Of a DNA stretch of 64,000 bases, positions 8,332 through 16,548 are shown one piece after another (the stretch's first letter is position 1; each line of letters begins with the position of its first letter). Source of the stretch: JAGNNV01 sp031412915 (GTDB lineage: Bacteria > Acidobacteriota > Vicinamibacteria > Fen-336 > JAGNNV01); contig JANODX010000123.1 in assembly GCA_031412915.1 (NCBI GenBank), forward strand, positions 1-64,000. The letters are read 5' to 3'. Both the position numbers and the translations under genes were made by a program. The notes under the pieces are model-generated. The model searched no databases, was not told where the DNA came from, and worked only from the letters and a program-made list of their open reading frames with translations.

Positions 8332-9044
8332 GACGCGGTCGTTCCTTGTGCGACGGAGACCTCGGCGACGGCGGCGGCGGCCTCCGCGATCCGCCCGGCG
8401 TTCTGCTCCGCGATAAGGCGCTGGAACAGCTCCACCGCACTCGCGGCGTCGGCGGCATAGCCGTCCGCCCCGATGTCCCTGGCGTACTGGGTCGAGACGG
8501 GGGCTCCGCCGATGCAGAGCTTCACCTCGTGGAGACCCGCTTCCTTGAACTTCTGCACCACGGTGCGCATGTAGATCATGGTGGTGGTGAGGAGCGCGCT
8601 CATGCCCACGATTCGGGCCTTGTGTTCCCGGGCGGCGGCGATGAACTTCTCGGCGGAGGTGTCGGTGCCGAGGTCCACGATGGTGAAGCCCACGCCCTCC
8701 GCCATCATGCCCACCAGGTTCTTGCCGATGTCGTGCAGGTCGCCCTTGACCGTGCCCATGACGATGGTGGCGGAGAGCGCCGCCTGCTCGTCCCGCTTCT
8801 CGGTGAGAAGCGGCTTCAGGACCGCCATTCCCGCCTTCATCGCGCGGGCGGCCAGGAGCACCTCGGGCACGAAGATCCGGTTGTGCTTGAAGTCTTCTCC
8901 CACCACGCGCATGCCGCCGATGAGCCCGTCCTCGAGGACCTCCATGGCCGGGCGCCCTTCGGCCAGGGCCTCTTCGGTCATCTTCTTCACCGGCTCGTGC
9001 TTCCCCTCGAAGAGAAGCTGGTTCATGAGGGCGTAATCAGGCAT
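8328..9044 (-). CDS. Corrinoid (cobalamin-binding) methyl-carrier protein, MtbC/MttC type
   Basis: This 238-residue protein shuttles methyl groups on its cobalt. Residues 1-85 form the four-helix cap (KMTEEALAEG, FVPEVLLAARAMKAG). Residues 88-210 form the Rossmann B12 domain with the DxHxxG signature GDLHDIGK (Asp102, His104, Gly107; His104 is the predicted lower cobalt ligand), followed by GMSALLTTTM and CIGGAPVS. The gene overlaps mttB upstream by 8 bp and RACo downstream by 4 bp. The C-terminal 25 residues are alanine-rich. Partners are inferred from the operon: MttB as methyl donor enzyme and the homocysteine methyltransferase as acceptor. Confidence 0.95.
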   Translation of the reverse strand: MPDYALMNQLLFEGKHEPVKKMTEEALAEGRPAMEVLEDGLIGGMRVVGEDFKHNRIFVPEVLLAARAMKAGMAVLKPLLTEKRDEQAALSATIVMGTVKGDLHDIGKNLVGMMAEGVGFTIVDLGTDTSAEKFIAAAREHKARIVGMSALLTTTMIYMRTVVQKFKEAGLHEVKLCIGGAPVSTQYARDIGADGYAADAASAVELFQRLIAEQNAGRIAEAAAAVAEVSVAQGTTAS

Positions 9045-10506
9045 TCACCGTCTCCGTGAAAGCGGGCAGCGTGACGTCTTTATCGTTGCCGGTGCGCAGG
9101 AGCAGGTCGCGGATCTCGCCGTGGAGTTTCTCGGGCAGGGGCTCCACTTCGTAGGTGGCCAGGTTCTCGTCGATGATCTCGTTGGCGCGCGCGCGCCAGT
9201 CCCTCGAGCCCTGCTCGGCCCATTGGTCCCAGTTCGTGCGGTCCACCATGGGCCCGGGCAGGTACAGCTCCTCCGGCCAGCGGGCGAGGGTGTGCTCGGA
9301 GGTGAGGAGGTGTTTCTCGCGCACGAGCTCGGCCAGTAACTCGGCCGTGGGCAGGTCGTCCTTCACCTCCACCGGGCGCACGAAGCGTTGGGCGTGGGCC
9401 ACCACCTCGTCGTCGAAGACCAGCTTCTCGGAGCTGAAGCAGTTCACGTAGTCGAGCATCCCGGGGCCCGAGACGGAATTGATGCCCGCACTCGCGGCCA
9501 GGAAGGCTCCCACCCCTGTCTCCATCCCGGACTGCGGGTCGTTGAATTTCGAGTCGGAGAGGGCCATGTAGGCCTGGCAGGGCAGCTTGAGATGCTTGGC
9601 CACCTGGGCATAGCCACAGTAGAGCTGCAGAGCCTCCACCGCGGTCATGGGGTTGGTCATGAGCTGCATGTGGAAGGACGCGGGGGCGCCCCCGAAAATC
9701 ACGGGCGTGCCCGGACGTACGATCTGGGCGATGGTGAGGCCCGACAGGACCTCGGCCGTGTGCAGCACCAGGGCCCCTACGGTGGTGGCGGGAGAGATCA
9801 TGCCCAGCAGCAGCACCGGCACGATCTCGATGGGAATGCCCGCGGTGGCGCAGTCCATGATGTTGGCGATGGGGTCCTCGCCCCAGCGCAACGGGGTGTT
9901 GGGGCAGCACGTGAAGATCGACATCGGCCGCTTTACCAGGTCGTCCTTGCCCTCGCGGAACATGGCCATGATGTCGGCCATGCGCGGCACTCCCCAGGAG
10001 GTGAAGGCCCCCGAGACGATGGGCCGCTTCGAGTGGGCGAGGACGAGGTAGAGGCGCCAGGCATCGGCGATGTCCTGGGGGATATCCTTGGGGATGAAGG
10101 CGGTGGAGAGGTAGGAGATGTTCTTGAGACCGTCCGCGAGCTTCACGTATTCGACGAAGTCGGCGGTCCGGGGCTCGCGATGCTCCTGGGTCCTGCGGTC
10201 GAGGATGCGCAGGGCGGAACTCGCGGGCACGAAATGGACCCGGTCGCCTTCGAGGGTTGCGTAAGGAGCCCCCTCGCGGTCGTGAAGAGTGATGGACGAA
10301 GGCGCGTCTTCGATGGCCTGCTCGACGATGGCGCGCGGGAAGGTGACCCGGCCCGTCTCCTTGTCGGCATTGATGCCCGCCTTCGCAAGCCGCTCGAGAG
10401 CGTGAGGGTCCTCGATGAAGACGCCCGTGCGCGCGAGCACGGTCAGGGCCTCGTCCACGATCCGGCCGGGTAGGTCCGGCTCAAGCACCTGCAGGCGTGG
10501 TCTCAT
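9037..10506 (-). CDS. Non-pyrrolysine MttB-family (trimethylamine methyltransferase-like) methyltransferase
   Basis: This 489-residue TIM-barrel enzyme of COG5598 is the first gene of the operon. Family motifs include RPGTPVIFGGAPASFHMQ near residue 270 and SDSKFNDPQSGMETG near 320. The frame is read through without an internal TAG, so there is no pyrrolysine. Such enzymes demethylate quaternary amines (for example MtgB on glycine betaine, MtpB on proline betaine, MtcB on carnitine) and pass the methyl to a corrinoid protein. The substrate here is unknown. The ATG is preceded by the 35-bp element at 10531-10565. The operon lacks the usual methylcorrinoid:folate methyltransferase and has a homocysteine methyltransferase instead. 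Confidence 0.93.
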   Translation of the reverse strand: MRPRLQVLEPDLPGRIVDEALTVLARTGVFIEDPHALERLAKAGINADKETGRVTFPRAIVEQAIEDAPSSITLHDREGAPYATLEGDRVHFVPASSALRILDRRTQEHREPRTADFVEYVKLADGLKNISYLSTAFIPKDIPQDIADAWRLYLVLAHSKRPIVSGAFTSWGVPRMADIMAMFREGKDDLVKRPMSIFTCCPNTPLRWGEDPIANIMDCATAGIPIEIVPVLLLGMISPATTVGALVLHTAEVLSGLTIAQIVRPGTPVIFGGAPASFHMQLMTNPMTAVEALQLYCGYAQVAKHLKLPCQAYMALSDSKFNDPQSGMETGVGAFLAASAGINSVSGPGMLDYVNCFSSEKLVFDDEVVAHAQRFVRPVEVKDDLPTAELLAELVREKHLLTSEHTLARWPEELYLPGPMVDRTNWDQWAEQGSRDWRARANEIIDENLATYEVEPLPEKLHGEIRDLLLRTGNDKDVTLPAFTETVNA

Positions 10507-10530
10507 TCGCGGGTGCCTCTCAACCGGGAG

Positions 10531-10565
10531 ATTGTAGGTGAAACAAGCGGGGTTTGCCCGTCAAG
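10531..10565 (-). promoter_or_regulatory. Promoter-like element, copy 2 (mttB operon)
   Basis: Read toward mttB, the element is CTTGAC at 10565-10560, then CGCTTGTTTCAC, then TACAAT at 10536-10531, which is 24 bp before the ATG. The TTGAC and TACAAT boxes are about 22 bp apart, longer than the usual sigma-70 spacing. It aligns without gaps with 14757-14791. Either a non-standard promoter or an operator between two promoter boxes would fit. Confidence 0.55.
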
Positions 10566-10665
10566 TCCAGCCCGGCCCAGTTCGCCTGGTCGCCTTTGCG
10601 AGGCGACTGGTCGCCTGGGGCGAAAAGAGTAACCTACCAATGACTTCGATTCGAGATTCCCCTTC

Positions 10666-11430
10666 ATGAAGCTCAAGGACCGCATCGCAATAATCACCGG
10701 GGCCACGTCAGGCATTGGCGAGGCATCGGCTCTCCTCTTCGCGGAAGAAGGTGCTCGGGTGACGGTGACCGGCCGCGACGAAACGCGGGGCCGAAACGTC
10801 GTCGCTGCGATCGCGGCGGCGGGCGGCACGGCGGTCTTTGTCAGGGCCGATGTCCGGCTCCCCGGAGATTGCGAACGCGTGGTGGCGGAAACCCTGCGCG
10901 CCTTCGGCGGCCGTCTCGACATTCTCTTCAACAACGCGGGCGTGTTCCATCCGCATAACGCAGTTGATTGCACGGAAGAGGAGTGGGACGCCACGGTGGA
11001 CTCGAGCCTGAAGGGGTCGTGGCTGATGGCCCGGTACTCTTTGCCGACCATGATCGCGCAGCGGCGAGGCGTCATCATCAACCAGGCCTCGGGATGGGGC
11101 ATTCAGGGGGGCGACGAGGCGGTCGCCTATTGTGCGGCCAAGGGCGGGCTCGTGGTGATGACCAAGGCGATGGCCATCGATCACGGGAAGCAGGGCATTC
11201 GCGTGAACTGTCTTTGCCCGGGCGACGTCGAGACCCCGATGCTTGCGACCGACGCCGAGGCCCGGCGAATGACCTACGCGGACTACATGAAGGGCGCCGC
11301 CCATCGCCCGCTCGGCCGGGTCGGTACGCCCCTTGAACTGGCGCGGGCGGCGCTCTTTCTCGCCTCTGACGATTCGTCGTTCATGACCGGTGCGGCATTG
11401 GTGGTGGACGGCGGCGGCATCGCGGGCTGA
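10666..11430 (+). CDS. SDR-family oxidoreductase
   Basis: This 254-residue short-chain dehydrogenase has TGATSGIGEA at residues 11-20, FNNAG near 88-92, Ser142, and Tyr155/Lys159 in YCAAKGG. The PGDVETPM region and the FMTGAALVVDGGG C-terminus fit the FabG-like subgroup. It is first in a plus-strand set with a second SDR 33 bp downstream, then an amino-acid/polyamine permease, which suggests uptake and oxidation of one compound. The substrate is not identifiable. The start lacks a strong ribosome binding site. Confidence 0.92.
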   Translation: MKLKDRIAIITGATSGIGEASALLFAEEGARVTVTGRDETRGRNVVAAIAAAGGTAVFVRADVRLPGDCERVVAETLRAFGGRLDILFNNAGVFHPHNAVDCTEEEWDATVDSSLKGSWLMARYSLPTMIAQRRGVIINQASGWGIQGGDEAVAYCAAKGGLVVMTKAMAIDHGKQGIRVNCLCPGDVETPMLATDAEARRMTYADYMKGAAHRPLGRVGTPLELARAALFLASDDSSFMTGAALVVDGGGIAG

Positions 11431-11463
11431 TCGACGAGCGTCGGACAAAAGGACACGAGAATC

Positions 11464-12219
11464 ATGATGAAGGGTCTGACCAACAAGCGCGTGGTGATCA
11501 CCGGCGGCGCGAGCGGAATCGGCGCTTCGACGGTGGAGCGGTTCCTGGAGGAAGGAGCGCGCGTTGCCGTGATCGACCGCGACGAGGCCGGGGGACGGGC
11601 CCTTCGCCAAAAACATCCCAGGCTCGCCGGTGTCATCAATGCCGACGTGGCCGACCCCGTGGCGGTGAACAGCGCCTTCTCGAAGCTCGACGAGCTGCTG
11701 GGCGGGGTGGACGTTGCGATCAACAACGCCGGCATCAGCCTGCGCCATGACTTCATGGACATTACGCCCGCGGAATGGCGAAAGGTGATGAGTGTCGATC
11801 TCGATGGCGTCTTCTATGTGGCCCAGCAAGCCGCCAAACGCATGCTCGAAGGCAGCGGCGGCGTCATCATCAACATGGGCTCGACGTCGGGATTGAACGG
11901 CTACCCACGGTACGCCGACTACAACGCCGCCAAGGCCGGCGTGATCGAACTCACCCGCACCATGGCGCTGGAGCTGGCGCCGACCATCCGGGTGATCGCG
12001 GTGTGCCCCGGGTACGTCTGGACGCCCATGCAGGAAGCCGAGTACACAGAGGAGGAGAGGGCGGCGGTGGACGCAAAAATTCCGCTCCGCCGCCACGCCA
12101 CCCCCAACGAACTCGCCGCTCTCTTCGCTTTCCTGGCCTCCGACGAAGCTCCGTACATCACGGGACATCCCGTGATCATCGATGGCGGCGAAATCGCCGG
12201 CGGTCTGGCCAGCCGGTAG
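11464..12219 (+). CDS. SDR-family oxidoreductase
   Basis: This second SDR has 251 residues: TGGASGIGAS at 13-22, an acidic Asp38 after beta-2 (AVIDRDEAG) that favours NAD, NNAG at 87-90, and Tyr153/Lys157 in YNAAKAG. It is clearly divergent from the SDR just upstream, so this is not a recent duplication. The start is ATGATG at 11464 or 11467; AAGGA lies about 14 bp upstream. It shares a transcript with its neighbours judging by spacing. The substrate is unknown. Confidence 0.92.
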   Translation: MMKGLTNKRVVITGGASGIGASTVERFLEEGARVAVIDRDEAGGRALRQKHPRLAGVINADVADPVAVNSAFSKLDELLGGVDVAINNAGISLRHDFMDITPAEWRKVMSVDLDGVFYVAQQAAKRMLEGSGGVIINMGSTSGLNGYPRYADYNAAKAGVIELTRTMALELAPTIRVIAVCPGYVWTPMQEAEYTEEERAAVDAKIPLRRHATPNELAALFAFLASDEAPYITGHPVIIDGGEIAGGLASR

Positions 12220-12227
12220 GATCGCCG

Positions 12228-12320
12228 GTGAAACAAGCGACGATCGATCTCGTTGAGCGCATGGGCGCGGCCAATGCGATGCGGATCCTTGAGGCGAACA
12301 TGGCCGAGTTACTCGCGTGA
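12228..12320 (+). pseudogene. 30-codon coupled ORF, possible amidohydrolase remnant
   Basis: A GTG-started frame of 30 codons fills the gap between the SDR and the permease and overlaps the permease start as GTGA. Its end (NAMRILEANMAELLA) resembles the C-terminal helix of amidohydrolase-2 proteins (compare GNAxRLL). It may therefore be the last piece of a deleted amidohydrolase, now serving as a leader that delivers ribosomes to the permease start. The first 12 bases are GTGAAACAAGCG, also found in the three promoter-like elements. Confidence 0.35.
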
Positions 12321-13660
12321 GTGCGGTAGCGCAGAGCGCGCGCGGAGTTTCCGGCAAGGACTCCCGCAAGTTCGGCTTCTGGATGGCGTCGGCGCTGGTG
12401 GTCGGCAACGTCATCGGCGCCGGGCTCTTCCTCCTGCCGGCGACGCTCGCGCCCTACGGCTGGGACAGCGTCGCGGGATGGCTCATCACGCTCGTGGGTG
12501 CGCTCTGCCTGGCGTGGGTCTTCGCACAACTGAGCCGGTACCTGCCGCACGCAGGCGGTGCGTTCGGCTTCATGCGCCTCGCGCACGGGGATGGTCCGGC
12601 GTTCGTGGGTGCGTGGGGGTACTGGGTCTCGATCTGGGTGGCGAACGCGGCGATCGCGACCGGTGCGATCAGCTACCTCAGCCGACTGGTCCCTTCGGTC
12701 GAGAGCACCGCGGGGGTGGCCCCCATCCTCACTTGCGGCGTCATCTGGCTCATCACCTGGGTCAACCTCCGCGGCGTGCGCACCGTGGGCTGGGTGCAGA
12801 TGGGCACAACCATCGTGAAACTCCTGCCCTTCGTCGCGGTGCTGGCGCTGATCATCTTGCGCCTGGCCGCCGAAGGCACGTCGGCGGTCGCGCCATTCGA
12901 CGCGGGCGCGCTCACCCTCGGTGGTGCGACGGCCGCGGCGACGCTCACGTTCTACTCGCTGACCGGGCTCGAGTCGGCGGCGATCCCCGCCGGACAGGTT
13001 GAGGACCCGGCGCGCACGGTGCCGGCCGCGACGATGTTCGGCACCTGGCTGACCGGCATCGTCTCTCTGGTCTGCTGCTCGGCGGTGGTGCTGATGCTCC
13101 CGTCGGGCGAGGTCGCCGGTTCGACGGCGCCGTTCGCCCTGTTCATCGGCCGGGCGTGGGGCGACGGGGCGGCCGCCTTCGTCGCCCTGTGCGCAATGGT
13201 CAGTTGCTACGGCGCACTGAACGGCTGGGTCCTCCTCGCGGGCGAACTCCCCGCGGCCATGGCCGATGCGGGCCGGCTTCCCGCGTGGTTCGGCGTGCGG
13301 AACGCGCGCGGCGCCCCGGTGCGCGCGGTTCTCCTCAGCAGCGTGCTCACCTCCGTCCTGGTCCTGCTCACCTTCACGAGTTCAATGGCCGCCGTGTTCA
13401 CCTTCGCGATACTGCTCGCGACCGCGACCAACCTCGTGCTCTATCTCCTCTGCGCCGTCGGCGCCGTCCGGTTGATGCGAAGCGGCGAGGTCCCTCATTC
13501 AAGGATGCTCCTCGGAGCCGCGGTGGGCGCGACGGTGTTCTCGGTCTGGGCGCTCTACGGAGCCGGGCGCGAGGCGCTGCTGTGGGGGATGGTCCTGCTG
13601 CTGGCCGGCTGGCCCGTCTTCATCGTGACGGCGCGCGCCCGCGCCACCCGAACACCTTGA
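12317..13660 (+). CDS. APC-superfamily amino acid/polyamine permease
   Basis: This 447-residue inner-membrane transporter has about 12 membrane segments. The first carries the broken-helix motif ALVVGNVIGAGLFLLP (residues about 27-42) of the arginine:agmatine/basic amino acid antiporter group (AdiC/YjdE-like). FYSLTGLESAAIPAGQVEDPARTVP near 215-240 is the conserved TM6 region of the superfamily. The substrate is probably an amino acid or amine, by family only. The GTG start overlaps the upstream mini-ORF by four bases, which argues for coupling with the SDR genes. Confidence 0.92.
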   Translation: MSAVAQSARGVSGKDSRKFGFWMASALVVGNVIGAGLFLLPATLAPYGWDSVAGWLITLVGALCLAWVFAQLSRYLPHAGGAFGFMRLAHGDGPAFVGAWGYWVSIWVANAAIATGAISYLSRLVPSVESTAGVAPILTCGVIWLITWVNLRGVRTVGWVQMGTTIVKLLPFVAVLALIILRLAAEGTSAVAPFDAGALTLGGATAAATLTFYSLTGLESAAIPAGQVEDPARTVPAATMFGTWLTGIVSLVCCSAVVLMLPSGEVAGSTAPFALFIGRAWGDGAAAFVALCAMVSCYGALNGWVLLAGELPAAMADAGRLPAWFGVRNARGAPVRAVLLSSVLTSVLVLLTFTSSMAAVFTFAILLATATNLVLYLLCAVGAVRLMRSGEVPHSRMLLGAAVGATVFSVWALYGAGREALLWGMVLLLAGWPVFIVTARARATRTP

Positions 13661-13725
13661 CTCGCTGCATCAGCATATCGCGTATCCCGCCAGTAGGCTG
13701 TCACGTGCCACCCCACGGCAGCCCT

Positions 13726-14712
13726 TCAGCCGTTTATGCCGGCCATACCCCATTTGTCGTAGCGATCGCCCATGACGCGACCCGCCAGCGCATCCAGGGT
13801 CATCCGCTCATTGTGGGACAGCTCCACATCGCAGGCGTCGAGATTCGCCTTGAGGTTCTCAAGTTTCGTCGTCCCCGTAAGGGCCATGATGTGTTCACCC
13901 CGACCGATGACCCAGGCGAGAGCTATCTGCGCCGGTGTGCATGACTTTGCCGAGGCCACCGCTTCGATCTCGTCAGCGAGCGCCACGTTGGCGGCGTATG
14001 CTTCACCCTGGAAACGTGGTGTCGTGGATCGCCAGTCGCCTTCGCTCAGCTTCTCTGCCCGAAATCGGCCCGTCAGCATGCCTCTGCCTAGCGGTGAGTA
14101 GGCCACCAGTGATGCGCCGACTTCAAGGCAGGCAGGGATGACATCGACCTCGATATCCCGGCTGAAGATCGAGTACTCCGATTGCACGGCCGCGATCGGG
14201 TGAATCCTGGCGGCACGACGGATTGTGTCGCCCGATGCTTCAGACAAACCGATGGCGCCTACCTTGCCTTCGGCCACCAGTGTAGCCATCGCGGCTACCG
14301 TTTCCTCAATTGGTCTAGTCGGATCGACCCGATGCAGGTAATACAGGTCGACATGATCGGTACGCAGTCGCTGCAGCGAACCTTCGATGGCGCGCCGGCA
14401 GTTCTCACGCGAACCATCCAGACCAGTGAATTTACCCGTATCGAAATTCCGCGTCGGGCCGAACTTGGTGGCGATGAAGACCCGGTCGCGGCGATCTGCG
14501 AACGCTTCGCCAAGCAGCGTCTCATTTGCGCCGCCAATGCCATAAATTTCTGCCGTATCGAAGTGTTCGACGCCCAGTTCTACTGCTTCGTGCAATAGCT
14601 TGATCGCAGCCCCGTGCTCCATTGGTGGACCGTAAAACTCCGACAAGCCCATGCAGCCGAGGCCTATCGTCGGCAGTCCCCATCTAGTTCGGCCAAGTGT
14701 TCTCTTTTGCAT
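13726..14712 (-). CDS. Aldo/keto reductase
   Basis: This roughly 328-residue NADPH-dependent TIM-barrel reductase has the complete tetrad: Asp52 and Tyr57 in FDTAEIYG, Lys83 in ATKFG and His127 in YYLHRVD. The C-terminal region (LTGTTKLENLKANLDA) is typical of the YajO/AKR13 type. I chose the ATG at 14712 (MQKRTLGR) because GGAGAG sits about 8 bp upstream; an ATG 33 bp earlier is less likely. It converges with the permease gene. The 35-bp promoter-like element lies 45 bp upstream of the start. Confidence 0.93.
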   Translation of the reverse strand: MQKRTLGRTRWGLPTIGLGCMGLSEFYGPPMEHGAAIKLLHEAVELGVEHFDTAEIYGIGGANETLLGEAFADRRDRVFIATKFGPTRNFDTGKFTGLDGSRENCRRAIEGSLQRLRTDHVDLYYLHRVDPTRPIEETVAAMATLVAEGKVGAIGLSEASGDTIRRAARIHPIAAVQSEYSIFSRDIEVDVIPACLEVGASLVAYSPLGRGMLTGRFRAEKLSEGDWRSTTPRFQGEAYAANVALADEIEAVASAKSCTPAQIALAWVIGRGEHIMALTGTTKLENLKANLDACDVELSHNERMTLDALAGRVMGDRYDKWGMAGING

Positions 14713-14756
14713 CGGCTTTCTCTCCAATAAGCATTCATTGCTCAACAGTCAGGCTG

Positions 14757-14791
14757 ATTTTAGGGGAAACAAGCGGAGTCGTTGGGTCAAG
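14757..14791 (-). promoter_or_regulatory. Promoter-like element, copy 3 (aldo/keto reductase)
   Basis: Toward the aldo/keto reductase this reads CTTGAC (14791-14786), then CGCTTGTTTCCCC, then TAAAAT (14762-14757). Length and box positions equal those of the mttB element. Similarity continues for some bases beyond the TTGAC box, where both have GC-rich sequence with CCGGGC-like blocks. Confidence 0.55.
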
Positions 14792-15460
14792 TTCGGCGCG
14801 CCCCGGTTCTCTGAATGCCCTCGCGCGGTGCCTGGAGCCACAATCACGCCCGTGGCTCGTTTCGCTCCGGGAGAGTGCTTCGTGACCTCGATCCCGCCCG
14901 CCGCGCAGGCTGCACCGCCCCGCGGGTAGTCCCGCGTCGTTCGTGACCGGGGCTAGGAGTCTGCGCGGCAGAAGGATCCTCGAGTCTGAGGGAGAGGTAC
15001 CCTTCGTCGTCGCGCGGTCTTCGTCACGGCGGGCATCTTCGTGGTGACCCGCGGGCCAAGGGGGCGACCCGGGCCCGCCCCGCCGGGGACGCCTCGTGCG
15101 TCGGCACTGGAAGGCCAGGACTCCGGAATCGTGTGCCTCCTTACGAGGCTCGGCGAGCGCGAACGATGGCTGACGGACAGTGGCGACTCGCGCTCGACGC
15201 CCCGACGGGAGCGACCCGGGTCGCCCCCAAGGCCCGCTCCTTCCTTGCCCCTGAGGGGAGGGAGTTTTGCTGAAGAGCTGGTACTACGCGACGCCTCCCC
15301 TTTGGGGCACGAGCGACGCAGCCGGCCGGGATGCAGCGTTCGTCCCCCGAGGCTTCGCGCTCGAATGCCGGCTGAGTTTCACCACGGGCTCCTAGAGCGC
15401 GGCGGGCGTTTTCGGTTCGTCGGGGGTCGGCGCCCGCGGCACGCGCGGGTGTGGAACCGC
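14792..15460. other. Non-coding stretch, no feature recognised
   Basis: About 670 bp without a credible gene. Open frames exist on both strands but their translations are Arg/Pro/Gly-rich with no family resemblance, as expected for GC-rich shadow frames. I searched by eye for tRNA T-loops, riboswitch cores and an RNase P core and found none. It separates the aldo/keto reductase from the pdxA group and may hold regulatory sequence for the former. Confidence 0.4.
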
Positions 15461-15550
15461 TCAGGTCGGGACCCCCAGCCGCGGGAGAACCCACACTTGC
15501 AGACCTATCCAGAGGGCGACAAAGGCAAGACCGGTCAGTATGTTTTCCAT
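15461..15550 (-). CDS. Possible 29-residue single-span membrane peptide
   Basis: A short frame 44 bp downstream of pdxA encodes MENILTGLAFVALWIGLQV followed by WVLPRLGVPT. It has one hydrophobic helix of about 18 residues and a short polar tail ending in LPRLGVPT. The composition is far from that of the surrounding noise frames, which are Arg/Pro-rich. Very small proteins of this layout occur in bacteria. No strong Shine-Dalgarno is visible, so expression would depend on read-through or coupling from pdxA. Confidence 0.4.
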   Translation of the reverse strand: MENILTGLAFVALWIGLQVWVLPRLGVPT

Positions 15551-15594
15551 AGGGCTCGTTTCATGGTTGAGGCCGCCTGCGCGCGACCCTGGAA

Positions 15595-16548
15595 TCAGGC
15601 GGATGCGAGTTGAACCGCGAGCCGCATGGCGGCGAGAAGGCTGCCTTCGTCCGCTTTGCCCTTCCCCGCTATGTCGAAGCCGGTTCCGTGGTCAACGGAG
15701 GTGCGTATGAAGGGCAGACCGATGGTCACGTTGACGGCTTCGCCGAAGGCCAGCAGCTTCACCGGAATCAGGCCTTGATCGTGATAGCAGGCGATGACGC
15801 CATCGAAATCCCCCCGCGCCGCGCGAACGAAGAGCGTGTCACCGGGGAAAGGTCCTTCGATGTCGACGCCCGCGGCGCGCAGAGCCTGGAGGGCGGGCGG
15901 AAAGACATCTCTTTCCTCCGTGCCGATGTGGCCGTGCTCGCCCGCGTGAGGATTGAGGCCGGCAATGGCGATCTTCCGCCGCGAGACCGCGGCCCCGAAC
16001 TTCGGCAGGGCCTCATGCACGAGTGTTGCCACGCGGATGATCTCCGGCGCGGTGACGAGTGCCGGCACATCCTTGAGAGCCGCGTGAATGGTGAGGAGCG
16101 CGACCCGGATCTTTCCGCCCACGAACATCATGGCCACGTTGGGAGTCTTGGCGATATGGGCCAGAAGTTCGGTGTGGCCGGGATACGCAAAGCCGGCGTT
16201 GTGCATCGCCTCCTTGTTCAAAGGTGCCGTGACCAGGCCCGCGACCTCGCCCTTCATCGCGTCCTCGGCGGCGCGAATAACCGCCACCGCGGCCTGACGT
16301 CCCGCCTCGACAGACACCCGACCCGCCTCGACGACGTTGCCTCCGATATCGACCATCGACACCCCGAGGGTGGCGAGCGGCTTCAGCTTGAGCGCCTCCG
16401 CGCGGTGGCTCATGGCGTCCTTCGAGCCGTAGACCACCCACGCGGCCGCGGGAGCGTCGGCGTGGGCGAGGGCCTTGAGGACGATCTCCGGACCTATCCC
16501 GGCGGGATCGCCGACGGTGAGGGCGAGGCGCGGGCGGGAGACCGCCAT
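15595..16548 (-). CDS. pdxA: 4-hydroxythreonine-4-phosphate dehydrogenase
   Basis: PdxA oxidises 4-phosphohydroxy-L-threonine in the DXP-dependent pyridoxal phosphate pathway, in the cytoplasm. The 317-residue product starts with LTVGDPAGIGPEIVLKAL and carries the metal-binding motifs: YPGHTELLA (about residue 122), GLNPHAGEHGHIGTEE (about 197) and the C-terminal DHGTGFDIAGKG. Length is normal for the family. The ATG overlaps the stop of the serine hydrolase gene (TGATG), so the two are co-transcribed despite unrelated functions. PdxA2-type paralogues act in other pathways; no neighbour suggests one here. Confidence 0.95.
   Translation of the reverse strand: MAVSRPRLALTVGDPAGIGPEIVLKALAHADAPAAAWVVYGSKDAMSHRAEALKLKPLATLGVSMVDIGGNVVEAGRVSVEAGRQAAVAVIRAAEDAMKGEVAGLVTAPLNKEAMHNAGFAYPGHTELLAHIAKTPNVAMMFVGGKIRVALLTIHAALKDVPALVTAPEIIRVATLVHEALPKFGAAVSRRKIAIAGLNPHAGEHGHIGTEERDVFPPALQALRAAGVDIEGPFPGDTLFVRAARGDFDGVIACYHDQGLIPVKLLAFGEAVNVTIGLPFIRTSVDHGTGFDIAGKGKADEGSLLAAMRLAVQLASA

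Noticed and set aside
9037..10506. Pyrrolysine-containing MttB
   Set aside because: The frame is open for 489 codons without TAG, and no pyl genes are in the window.
15041..15613. 190-codon plus-strand frame in the gap before pdxA
   Set aside because: The translation is Arg/Pro/Gly-rich with no family resemblance. It overlaps the pdxA end and the 29-residue peptide, as expected of a shadow frame in GC-rich DNA.
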